Made by a program: the position numbers and the translations under genes. Under the pieces are notes generated by a model, which was not told the origin of the DNA, ran no database searches, and was given only the letters and a program-made list of their open reading frames with translations. DNA of 19,452 nt from CAYUEN01 sp964443745 (lineage in GTDB: Bacteria; Campylobacterota; Campylobacteria; Campylobacterales; QNZT01), in assembly GCA_964443745.1 (NCBI GenBank), contig CAYUEN010000035.1, positions 1 through 19,452 of the forward strand, in the 5' to 3' direction. Positions 7,612-13,883 of the stretch are shown here, piece by piece (the stretch's first letter is position 1; the number at the start of each line of letters is the position of its first letter).

Positions 7612-8355
7612 TTACGCTTCTTCCTCCGTCTTCTCTTCGACCTCCTCCTTCTGGGGCTCGAGATAGAGAATGCGTCCGCAATGCGGGCATGTCGTGATCT
7701 CTTCTCCTTTGATCACCTGTGCGTAGGTGTGGTCGTTGATACGCATATAACATCCGTAGCACGCCTGCTTGCGCACCGGTACGACGGTCGTGTTTTTCGC
7801 CCAACGGCGGATCTTTTCGTAGAAGACGATGATGTTCTGGTTCATCTCTCCCAGAAGTTTCGATTTGGCTTCATAAACTTTCTGCCGCTCTTCGTTGAGT
7901 TTGGCAAGCTCTTTGTCGGTCTCTTCGGAGATCGCCTTGATCTCGTCCTGCATCGCTTCTATCTGCTGCTGGAGTTGTTCGATCTCTTCACGCTTCTGCT
8001 CCTCGATCTTGTCCAGGCGGGCTATCTCTTCGTTCGCAAAATCGATCTGCTCCTTGGCGATCTCCTCCTCCAGTTGAAGCGCTTTCATCTCTTTTTCGCT
8101 TTTGATCGAAGCGCTCTTTTCGCCGAGGCTCTTGAGCTTTTCGGAGAGTTCGGCCAGGTGGAGTTCGTTTTTCTTGCGTTTGAGCTCGTTTTCCTGAAGC
8201 TCCTCTTTGAGGGTATCGATCTTCTCGAGCAGCTCCTGCTGCTGGGCGAGCTTCGCATCGAGCTTGGATCGGATCTGCGTGATTCTGGGCTCGAACGAAT
8301 CTATCTGCTTGTCGATATCGGCCAATTGAATCAACTGCTCTAGGTATTTGTTCAT
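7612..8355 (-). CDS. Coiled-coil zinc-ribbon protein (HP0958/FlgZ family)
   Basis: A 247-residue protein made of a long helical hairpin (residues about 5-185, heptad-rich, Glu/Lys/Leu/Gln) and a C-terminal zinc ribbon with C199-x-x-C202 and C223-x-x-C226, ending in an acidic tail. In Helicobacter pylori the homologue HP0958 (FlgZ) protects the sigma factor RpoN and influences flagellin expression; carrying that role over here is inference. ATG at 8355 follows AAAGGAT with eight bases spacing. It sits 13 bases after the NIF3 gene and before waaA, the same order as HP0957-HP0960. Together with the cheZ pair at the head of the train this puts motility genes at both ends of a mainly housekeeping operon. 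Confidence 0.92.
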   Translation of the reverse strand: MNKYLEQLIQLADIDKQIDSFEPRITQIRSKLDAKLAQQQELLEKIDTLKEELQENELKRKKNELHLAELSEKLKSLGEKSASIKSEKEMKALQLEEEIAKEQIDFANEEIARLDKIEEQKREEIEQLQQQIEAMQDEIKAISEETDKELAKLNEERQKVYEAKSKLLGEMNQNIIVFYEKIRRWAKNTTVVPVRKQACYGCYMRINDHTYAQVIKGEEITTCPHCGRILYLEPQKEEVEEKTEEEA

Positions 8356-8368
8356 ACGGGGGATCCTT

Positions 8369-9091
8369 TTACATATAGGTGAATGGATTTTTGGAATGGG
8401 CCATTATAGCGTGTATATCATAATTTTTCAACTCTTTTTGTAAAATCTCTCCGAAAAAACGCTCGCTTTCGAAGTGGCCTATATCGATCATCGAAAGGCC
8501 GTTGAGTCTGGCTTCCATCGCCTGATGGTATTTGATGTCGCCGGTGAGCAGACACTCCGCCTCGACACTCTCCATCAGCTCCGCACCCGATCCGGTACAG
8601 AGTGCCGCGTTGCGGATATACTCTCTTGTTTTCACGGTTTTGAGCACTTTAAGTCCAAGGCTTTGGCGAATCTCTTCGGCAAATTCCGAAAACGGCTTTT
8701 CGACCTCGAAAACGCACAGATATCCTTCGCATGTCGCCTTTTGGTATCCGAGGATCTCTTTCGCGACATAACGATTGAGGTGGGTCTTGTCGAAGTGGGT
8801 ATGCATCGCGACGATCGCGATCTCTTTGCGAATCGCCTCTTTGATCAGATTGGAGGGGAATTTTCGAAAGTCGAGACTCTTGATCCCTCTGAAAAGCAGC
8901 GGATGGTGTACGATCAAAACGCTTTCGCTCTCAAGCTCCGATAGCGTCGTATCGTCGATATCGAGGCCGACGTACACTTGCGTCACCTCCATCCGGGGAT
9001 CTCCGAGAATCAGGCCGCTGTTGTCCCACTCCTCCTGCAGTTCGAAGGGGCTGATCAAATCAAGCGTGCGCAGGAGCTGGCGAAGCCGCAT
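8369..9091 (-). CDS. NIF3-like dinuclear metal-centre protein
   Basis: A 240-residue member of the NIF3/YbgI (DUF34) family, found throughout life with a two-metal centre and no settled function (a GTP cyclohydrolase I type 2 label is often attached by automatic annotation). Visible signatures are SPFELQEEWDNSGLILGD (14-31), the metal-binding VHHPLLF with H62 and H63, MHTHFDKT with D101, and the C-terminal DIGHFESE carrying the remaining His and Glu ligands. The length suits the short form without the inserted domain. ATG at 9091 follows AAAGGAG. The first 32 bases overlap the end of glyQ, so translation is coupled. H. pylori HP0959 has the same neighbours. Confidence 0.93.
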   Translation of the reverse strand: MRLRQLLRTLDLISPFELQEEWDNSGLILGDPRMEVTQVYVGLDIDDTTLSELESESVLIVHHPLLFRGIKSLDFRKFPSNLIKEAIRKEIAIVAMHTHFDKTHLNRYVAKEILGYQKATCEGYLCVFEVEKPFSEFAEEIRQSLGLKVLKTVKTREYIRNAALCTGSGAELMESVEAECLLTGDIKYHQAMEARLNGLSMIDIGHFESERFFGEILQKELKNYDIHAIMAHSKNPFTYM

Positions 9092-9974
9092 CGCTCTCCT
9101 TTGTCAAACTCTTTCTGTATTCCGTCGCGCACCCTTTGGCAAGCTCTCTGATTTTGAGAATGTAGTTTTGACGCTGGGTGACGGAGATCGCCTTTCGCGC
9201 ATCCAGAATATTGAAAGTGTGCGAAGCGAGCAGACAGTAGTCGTAGGCCGGCAACGGCAGATTCGCATCCAGACAGCGTCCGCACTCCTTGACGTAGTCG
9301 TCAAAATGAGCGAAAAGCATCTTCGTATCGGCCACTTCGAAGTGGTATTTGCTAAATTCGTATTCACCGCGTCTGTGTACGTCGCCGTAGGTCGTGATTC
9401 CATGCTCGCTCTCCGCCCAGACGATATCGAAAACGCTCTCCTTGTTTTGCAGATACATCGCCAGGCGCTCCGTTCCGTAGGTGATCTCCACCGCCACGGG
9501 CTCGCAGGCGAATCCGCCCACCTGCTGAAAATAGGTAAACTGCGTCACCTCCATCCCGTCCAGCCACACCTCCCAGCCAAGCCCCCATGCCCCGAGCGTA
9601 GGCGATTCCCAGTTGTCTTCGACGAACCGTATATCGTGGTTCTTCAGATCCAGCCCCAACGCTTCGAGAGATTTGAGATAGAGTTCCTGGATATTGTCGG
9701 GACTAGGCTGCATGATGACCTGAAACTGGTAGTAGGCACCCAGGCGGTTGGGATTCTCTCCGTATCTGCCGTCCGTCGGACGACGGGAGGGTGCGACGTA
9801 CGCGACGTTCCAGGGGGTAGGATCGAGCGTTTTCAAAAAGGTGGCACCGTGAAAAGTCCCGGCACCCGCGGGCAGATCGTAGGGCTGTACGATCGCACAC
9901 CCCTGATCGGCCCAGTAGGTCTGTAGTTTCAGCAGCATCTGCGAAAAGTCCAGCGGTTTGGTGTTTTGATTCAT
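9060..9974 (-). CDS. glyQ: Glycyl-tRNA synthetase alpha subunit
   Basis: A 304-residue class II aminoacyl-tRNA synthetase alpha chain that activates glycine as part of an alpha2-beta2 enzyme. The sequence is typical from start to end: LLKLQTYWADQGCAIVQPYD (15-34), the AGTFHGATFL and RRPTDGRYGENPNR blocks, DIRFVEDNWESPTLGAWGLGWEVWLDGMEVTQFTYFQQ, and the later GTERLAMYLQ. The last dozen residues (Ala, Pro, His, Ser rich) are a variable tail encoded where the gene overlaps NIF3. The start ATG overlaps the TGA of the upstream CHWC protein in an ATGA arrangement. The beta subunit gene glyS is not in the window, which is normal for this phylum. Confidence 0.96.
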   Translation of the reverse strand: MNQNTKPLDFSQMLLKLQTYWADQGCAIVQPYDLPAGAGTFHGATFLKTLDPTPWNVAYVAPSRRPTDGRYGENPNRLGAYYQFQVIMQPSPDNIQELYLKSLEALGLDLKNHDIRFVEDNWESPTLGAWGLGWEVWLDGMEVTQFTYFQQVGGFACEPVAVEITYGTERLAMYLQNKESVFDIVWAESEHGITTYGDVHRRGEYEFSKYHFEVADTKMLFAHFDDYVKECGRCLDANLPLPAYDYCLLASHTFNILDARKAISVTQRQNYILKIRELAKGCATEYRKSLTKESDAASPAPAHA

Positions 9975-10231
9975 TTGATTCCCAGCTCTTTGTCTATTTT
10001 TTTCTGATCGAATCCGCAGATCCAGCGGCTACCGATCAAAACGACCGGCACGCCCCGGCACCCATGCCTGAGACAATCGTTCGCCGCTTTCTGATCTTTG
10101 GTGATATCGATCTGCCTGAATTTGATACCGTTTTTTTTGAAGTGCTGTTTGGCCACCGTACACCAATGACATGTAGGACTGGTAAAAAGCACGACGCGTT
10201 TTTGGGTTTTTTTCTTCGTGGTTTCACTCAT
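9971..10231 (-). CDS. Glutaredoxin/NrdH-like redox protein (CHWC)
   Basis: An 86-residue thioredoxin-fold protein. After a lysine-rich start comes RVVLFTSPTCHWCTVAKQHF (12-31) with the redox pair C21-x-x-C24, then a beta strand (KFRQIDI) and GVPVVLIG (60-67), whose proline is the conserved cis-Pro of the fold. This makes it a dithiol glutaredoxin or NrdH-like reductant; its partner is unknown. Three further cysteines (C53, C58, C72) are unusual for such a short member. I chose ATG at 10231 because AAGGAGG stands about ten bases upstream and because it forms an ATGA overlap with the preceding gene; the frame stays open further upstream. In C. jejuni, as I recall it, the corresponding slot before glyQ is empty, so this looks like a lineage-specific insertion. 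Confidence 0.85.
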   Translation of the reverse strand: MSETTKKKTQKRVVLFTSPTCHWCTVAKQHFKKNGIKFRQIDITKDQKAANDCLRHGCRGVPVVLIGSRWICGFDQKKIDKELGIK

Positions 10232-10665
10232 TTTTCGCTTCCCTCCTTGTCGTAGTTTTCGATCGCCTTCTCCCACATCAGACGATATTTGCGTTTGACA
10301 AGCGTAAGCTCCTCCTCTTTTTTTTCGAGTTGGATTTCCAATCTCTTGAGCGCTTCGCGCTCCTGGCGATAGAGTTCCTGGATTTCGATCAGCGCCTCTT
10401 TCAAAAGCGCATTCTCCTCCTGCAGTACCTCCAGCGTCTTCTCCTTGGCCGCCACCACCTCTTCATGAAGTTTCAAAACCGCTTTGAAGCTGTCCTTGAC
10501 GAAAGCCTCCGTCGCGATTTCGCGCTCCTCCTTGGGAATCGGGCCATCTTTTCGCGACATCACGATCTTTTCGCCCCGACGCTCGGGCTCGGATTTGGAA
10601 ACCGGTCGCGTCGCTTCCTCGTCTATCTCTTCGGAGAGCCGCTGCAGATCTTCCCAAATCGCCAT
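10228..10665 (-). CDS. Coiled-coil hypothetical protein (Cj0703 position)
   Basis: A 145-residue acidic protein of unknown function. Residues about 1-50 are polar, with a MAIWEDLQRLSEEIDEE opening and a charged Arg/Pro/Ser segment. Residues about 52-140 are almost certainly one long coiled coil, with heptad-spaced Leu, Ile and Val among Glu and Lys. There is no signal peptide or membrane helix and no cysteine. It begins one base after the purE stop and ends in an ATGA overlap with the CHWC gene. C. jejuni has a hypothetical protein (Cj0703) in the same slot between purE and glyQ, so it is probably an orthologue of that uncharacterised family. Confidence 0.85.
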   Translation of the reverse strand: MAIWEDLQRLSEEIDEEATRPVSKSEPERRGEKIVMSRKDGPIPKEEREIATEAFVKDSFKAVLKLHEEVVAAKEKTLEVLQEENALLKEALIEIQELYRQEREALKRLEIQLEKKEEELTLVKRKYRLMWEKAIENYDKEGSEK

Positions 10666-10666
10666 T

Positions 10667-11161
10667 TCAGAGTATCACCTCGATATCGCTGGAGTCGATC
10701 TCCACCTTTTTGGCTTTGAGAATACGATCCTCTTCGAGCTTCACTTTCAGGTCGTTGTCCTCCAATGCGAGGATCTGCATCGCCAGATAGGCGGCGTTGA
10801 CCGCCCCCGCTTTGCCCATCGCCACCGTCGCCACCGGCATCCCCGAAGGCATCTGGACGGTGGAGAGCATCGCGTCCATTCCGTCCATCGCGCCCCCTTT
10901 CATCGGAACGCCGATGACGGGTTTGATCGTCTGTGCGGCGACGGCACCCGCCAGATGGGCCGCCATCCCCGCACCGGCGATGAAAACCCGCGCTCCTTTG
11001 TTTTCCGCGTTTTTGACATACTGATGCGTCCTTTCGGGACTCCTGTGTGCGGAGGAGATGACCAGTTCATAGAGCACACCGAATTTTTCGAGGACCGATG
11101 CGGTCTCTTTCATCACTTCGTAATCACTCTTGCTGCCTATGATAATCGATACAAATTTCAT
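10667..11161 (-). CDS. purE: 5-(carboxyamino)imidazole ribonucleotide mutase
   Basis: A 164-residue class I PurE, converting N5-CAIR to CAIR in purine synthesis. Signatures are IIIGSKSDYEVM (7-18), VISSAHRSPERT (34-45) with the catalytic histidine H39, and the glycine-rich FIAGAGMAAHLAGAVAA followed by PVIGVPMKGG. Length is normal for a bacterial octameric PurE. The start ATG at 11161 is preceded by AGGAG. An extended -10 element (TGGTAGAAT) in the 78-base gap to the upstream U32 gene suggests it can be transcribed independently. No purK is next to it. Confidence 0.96.
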   Translation of the reverse strand: MKFVSIIIGSKSDYEVMKETASVLEKFGVLYELVISSAHRSPERTHQYVKNAENKGARVFIAGAGMAAHLAGAVAAQTIKPVIGVPMKGGAMDGMDAMLSTVQMPSGMPVATVAMGKAGAVNAAYLAMQILALEDNDLKVKLEEDRILKAKKVEIDSSDIEVIL

Positions 11162-11197
11162 CCATCACTCCTGCGCGTTACATTGTGGTAAGGTCAG

Positions 11198-11206
11198 ATT
11201 CTACCA
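11198..11206 (-). promoter_or_regulatory. Putative extended -10 promoter for purE
   Basis: On the minus strand the sequence reads TGGTAGAAT from 11206 to 11198: a TG-N extension followed by a TATAAT-like hexamer, about 37 bases before the purE ATG. It lies in the 78-base gap after the U32 gene, the longest gap inside the minus-strand train, which supports an internal transcription start. Confidence 0.45.
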
Positions 11207-11239
11207 TATCGCAGCTTGCAAAATCTTAGCGTAACGTCA

Positions 11240-12529
11240 TCAAGACGACCCGGATGCGACGGGTTGACGCAGGATCGAAAAGGGAGGTAGACTGGCTGGC
11301 AACATAATCGGTACGGTATATCCGCTATGGACGCTTTCGAGCTCTTTGCCCGTTTCCGTGACGATCTTCTCGAAGCGCACGTACCACCTTCCCCCCTCTT
11401 CGTATATCTCCCCGATCTCGTTACGGGAGGCTTCTATCTTCTTGTTCACGGGTACGATCAGCTCTACGGGAATACCGGGGCGGGTCGTGAACTTGCACAT
11501 AAAACGGTCCCCCGCCTCCGTCACCAATCCGGAGACTTCGTAGGTCCCTTCGCTGATGGCGGTTTCGAGGTTTTGCGTATCCTCCTTTTCATGAGGCCTT
11601 TGAAAGAGATAGGCGTCGGTAAATCCTCTGTGTTTGGTCGTCGACAACTCCTTTTCGTATGTGTGGGGCCTGAATCTCCCCGCATAGTAGTCGTCGATGG
11701 CCTGACGGTAGGTTCGGGCGGTGATCGCCGTATAGTAGGGGCTCTTGGTACGTCCTTCGATTTTCAGCGAATCGATCGCTCCTGAGGCGAGTATCTCGTC
11801 GATATGCGCGCTCATATTCATATCCTTCGCATTCATGATATGCGTACCTCCCTCATCCTGTTCGATCCGCATCAAAACGCCGTTTTCCGGATTTTCCGCA
11901 TAGAGGGTGTAGTCGTAGCGACAGTCGTTCGCGCAACTGCCTCTGTTGGGCACGCGTCCGCTTTGAAGCGTCGAAATCAGGCAGCGTCCGCTGTAGGCGA
12001 AACACATCGAGCCGTGGACGAATATCTCCAGTTCCAGATCGGGCAATCTCTTTTTGATCTCGATCAGATCCCGCAGGCTCACTTCACGCGCGGCGATGAT
12101 CCGGGAGATACCCATCTGGTAGTAGACCTCCGCATCCAGATAGTTCAAAACGTTCGCTTGCGTGGAGAGATGCAGCGGAATGTGGGGAGCGATTTCGCGC
12201 GCCATCTTGATCACTCCCGGTGTGGAGACGATCAACGCATCCGGCTCCATCGCCGCCATCTTTTCAATATGTTCTCCCATCAGTTTGAGTTGGTTGTTGA
12301 AGGGAAAACCGTTGATCGTGACGTAGATTTTTTTACCGAGCGTATGGGTGTAGTCGATCGCCTCTTTGAAACTTTCGTAACTAAATTCCCGCGAAGAGCG
12401 GATACGGAGCGAAAAGTGGCTGACACCCCCGTACACGGCGTCCGCCCCGTAGGCGAGTGCGATTTTGAGTTTTTCGAAATTCCCGGCGGGTGAGAGCAGT
12501 TCGACGCTCTCTTTCGGTGGATTTGACAA
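11240..12529 (-). CDS. Peptidase U32 family protein (TrhP/YegQ-like)
   Basis: A 429-residue U32-family protein. Despite the peptidase name, characterised members such as E. coli TrhP (YegQ) and UbiU/V are iron-sulfur proteins that hydroxylate tRNA or quinone precursors; TrhP makes 5-hydroxyuridine at tRNA position 34 from prephenate-derived chemistry. The order here is LLSPAGNFEKLKIALAYGAD (11-30), the TINGFPFNN segment, the U32 signature EIFVHGSMCFAYSGRC (168-183), and four cysteines at C176, C183, C199 and C203 suited to hold a 4Fe-4S cluster. A beta-rich C-terminal domain follows (about 330-415). The start is TTG at 12529 with GAGGGA eight bases upstream. C. jejuni has this gene between cheZ and purE. 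A tRNA-modification role is the better guess; substrate unproven. Confidence 0.9.
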   Translation of the reverse strand: MSNPPKESVELLSPAGNFEKLKIALAYGADAVYGGVSHFSLRIRSSREFSYESFKEAIDYTHTLGKKIYVTINGFPFNNQLKLMGEHIEKMAAMEPDALIVSTPGVIKMAREIAPHIPLHLSTQANVLNYLDAEVYYQMGISRIIAAREVSLRDLIEIKKRLPDLELEIFVHGSMCFAYSGRCLISTLQSGRVPNRGSCANDCRYDYTLYAENPENGVLMRIEQDEGGTHIMNAKDMNMSAHIDEILASGAIDSLKIEGRTKSPYYTAITARTYRQAIDDYYAGRFRPHTYEKELSTTKHRGFTDAYLFQRPHEKEDTQNLETAISEGTYEVSGLVTEAGDRFMCKFTTRPGIPVELIVPVNKKIEASRNEIGEIYEEGGRWYVRFEKIVTETGKELESVHSGYTVPIMLPASLPPFSILRQPVASGSS

Positions 12530-12550
12530 AATGTTCCCTCTTTCTCTGAA

Positions 12551-12574
12551 TTGGTATAGGGGATATTATACCAA
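12551..12574. repeat. Perfect 8-bp inverted repeat upstream of the U32 gene
   Basis: TTGGTATA at 12551-12558 and TATACCAA at 12567-12574 form a perfect inverted repeat separated by eight bases. It lies in the 65-base gap between cheZ and the U32 gene and its right arm includes most of a minus-strand TATAAT. It could be an operator or a weak hairpin; no T-run follows on either strand in the correct position for a terminator, except that the minus strand has a T-run just before it. Confidence 0.5.
12565..12570 (-). promoter_or_regulatory. Putative -10 box for the U32 gene
   Basis: The minus strand reads GGTATAAT with TATAAT at 12570-12565, about 36 bases before the TTG start at 12529. No clear -35 is visible. 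The box is embedded in the inverted repeat at 12551-12574, so a protein binding that repeat would block it. Confidence 0.45.
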
Positions 12575-12594
12575 AAAAAGAGAAGAGTCGGCGA

Positions 12595-13293
12595 TCATCC
12601 TCCCAGACTCGCGATCAGCGCTTCGATATCTTCGTTGCTGACCAACTCTCCGTTGTCTTTGTCGCCATGGATATGCACCGCGGAGCTTACACGCTTTTTG
12701 TCGTCGATCTGGGATTCGAACATGGAGTTCATATAGCGCAGCAGCGCGCGCATGACGTTGATGACCCTTTCGATCTTCTGTCTGTGGATATCTTGATACT
12801 GCATAATATCCATGATCATCATGATCTCGTCTCCGCTGGTTTGAGCCTTTTCCCGGATCTGTTCGATCTTTTCCAGCGCATCCTGGCTCTCTTCGCATGC
12901 CTCTTGAAAGCTCGTCACGTTCGGAAAATTGTGGCTTAGTTTCCTAAAGAGATCGAGATGTTTTTGCAACAGTTCCCGCTGGGAATCCACCAGCGATTCG
13001 ATCTCCATCGTATGGGCACTGATCTCTTCGAGTTTGTCGAAAATCTCGGTCGCTTTCTTCTCCGAATCGCGAGTGACGGTATCAAGCTGGTCCACGATTT
13101 TGTGATCTTCCGTCGGAGGCGGTGGCGGCCAGGCTTCCACTTTTTCGGAAGTCGTCGCATCCTCCTCGTTTTCCTCTGCGATAGAGAGCGTTTCGGAAGA
13201 GTCGGTATCGCTCTTTTCCTCCTCTTCACAGACGGAGTCGTCGTTCTCTTCGAACCCCTCCGCCATCAATGCATCCAGCTCTTCTTGTGTCAT
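12595..13293 (-). CDS. cheZ: CheZ-type CheY-P phosphatase (HP0170/Cj0700 family)
   Basis: A 232-residue cytoplasmic protein of the diverged CheZ family, which dephosphorylates CheY-P to reset flagellar switching. The catalytic region reads IMDIMQYQDIHRQKIERV (160-177) with D168 and Q172 spaced as Asp143 and Gln147 of E. coli CheZ. Order of parts: a short MTQEELDALM peptide (1-10), a very acidic disordered stretch (11-55), five prolines (56-60), the EDHKIVDQLDTVTRDSE segment (62-78), two long helices forming the hairpin (about 70-195), and a C-terminal peptide SNEDIEALIASLGG (219-232). Both end peptides resemble the CheY-binding N-terminus of FliM. ATG at 13293 is one base after the stop of a shorter CheZ-like gene. 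Position between glnA and the U32 gene matches Cj0700. Confidence 0.9.
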   Translation of the reverse strand: MTQEELDALMAEGFEENDDSVCEEEEKSDTDSSETLSIAEENEEDATTSEKVEAWPPPPPTEDHKIVDQLDTVTRDSEKKATEIFDKLEEISAHTMEIESLVDSQRELLQKHLDLFRKLSHNFPNVTSFQEACEESQDALEKIEQIREKAQTSGDEIMMIMDIMQYQDIHRQKIERVINVMRALLRYMNSMFESQIDDKKRVSSAVHIHGDKDNGELVSNEDIEALIASLGG

Positions 13294-13294
13294 C

Positions 13295-13813
13295 TTAACT
13301 CCTCGTCTTGTTGTACGACTCTATCAGTGCCGTCATCTCTTCTTCACTCATCAGATCTCCATCCGCTGCATCCCCCTGAATAAAGTGTGCAGAACCACTG
13401 CGTCTGCCATCTTCGATATCGGAAGCGAAAAGAACCTGGAAATAATTCGCTATGCCTCGCATCTGGTTGACTACGCGTTCGATCCTCTGTCTGTGGAAAT
13501 CCTGATACTGCATCATATCCATGATCGCGATGATTTCATCGGAAGCTTCGCTGCTCGCCCTCTCGAGCGTCGCGATCTCCGCAGCCAGTTTCTTACGATT
13601 GAGGCGTTTGTTTTGCATCTGTGCATCGAGTCGTACCGCCGCCTCCCCCATCTCCAGGATATGGGTGTGGATATGTTCGAGCATATCGAAAATCTGAACC
13701 ATCTTCTCTTCCGAATCCCTGCTGATATAGTCGAGTTGCTTTACGACCTGATGATCTTTGTCCAACTCCGGAAGTGGAGGGCACAGTGTCTGTTCATTCT
13801 GTTGCGATGGCAT
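13295..13813 (-). CDS. Second, shorter CheZ-like phosphatase
   Basis: A 172-residue paralogue of the downstream cheZ. It shares the opening block LDKDHQVVKQLDYISRDSEE (17-36), the catalytic helix IMDMMQYQDFHRQRIERV (97-114) with D105 and Q109 at the right spacing, and a C-terminal SEEEMTALIES (156-166). It lacks the N-terminal FliM-like peptide and the long acidic region of its neighbour, and the connecting helices are shorter. Both catalytic residues are present, so it is probably an active phosphatase; which response regulator it serves is unknown. ATG at 13813 follows GAGGAG. It is the first gene of the minus-strand train, behind a sigma28-like promoter match. Tandem duplication followed by divergence is the simplest origin. 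Confidence 0.87.
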   Translation of the reverse strand: MPSQQNEQTLCPPLPELDKDHQVVKQLDYISRDSEEKMVQIFDMLEHIHTHILEMGEAAVRLDAQMQNKRLNRKKLAAEIATLERASSEASDEIIAIMDMMQYQDFHRQRIERVVNQMRGIANYFQVLFASDIEDGRRSGSAHFIQGDAADGDLMSEEEMTALIESYNKTRS

Positions 13814-13838
13814 ACAAACTCCTCTGTTGGGGATATGC

Positions 13839-13844
13839 TATAAT
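13839..13844 (+). promoter_or_regulatory. Extended -10 promoter for the PHP phosphatase gene
   Basis: TATAAT at 13839-13844 is preceded by TG at 13836-13837, giving a full extended -10 element. It is 40 bases before the ATG at 13884, with AAGGA at 13871-13875 as ribosome site. The predicted transcript start, near 13851, lies just before the divergent sigma28-like -10 of the cheZ pair. Confidence 0.6.
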
Positions 13845-13856
13845 GTCGATACCACA

Positions 13857-13883
13857 ATATCGGCATGATGAAGGATTTGTTGA
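13857..13883 (-). promoter_or_regulatory. Putative sigma28 (FliA) promoter for the cheZ pair
   Basis: Reading the minus strand, TCAA (13883-13880) is followed after exactly 15 bases by GCCGATAT (13864-13857). This matches the flagellar sigma28 pattern TAAA-N15-GCCGATAA at 10 of 12 positions, and contains CGATAT, which fits the CGATWT -10 described for Campylobacter. Transcription would begin near 13850 and reach the first cheZ-like ATG after about 37 bases. The -35 overlaps the base just before the divergent gene's start codon. Confidence 0.5.

Noticed and set aside
7387..8343. A 318-codon plus-strand open frame across waaA and the zinc-ribbon gene
   Set aside because: Antisense shadow: it is a Leu/Phe-rich mirror of the Glu/Lys-rich coiled coil, crosses a gene boundary and lacks any start signal.
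10125..10330. Two runs of eight A on the coding strand (in the CHWC gene and the coiled-coil gene) as possible programmed slippage or phase-variable tracts
   Set aside because: Both encode ordinary Lys-containing codons, the frames continue normally through known family motifs, and eight bases is short for a contingency tract. No alternative frame product makes sense.
13814..13883. sigma54 promoter for the cheZ pair, prompted by the FlgZ-type gene in the same train
   Set aside because: No GG-N10-GC pair at the -24/-12 positions with TGGCAC/TTGC-like context is present in this gap; the sigma28-like pattern fits much better.
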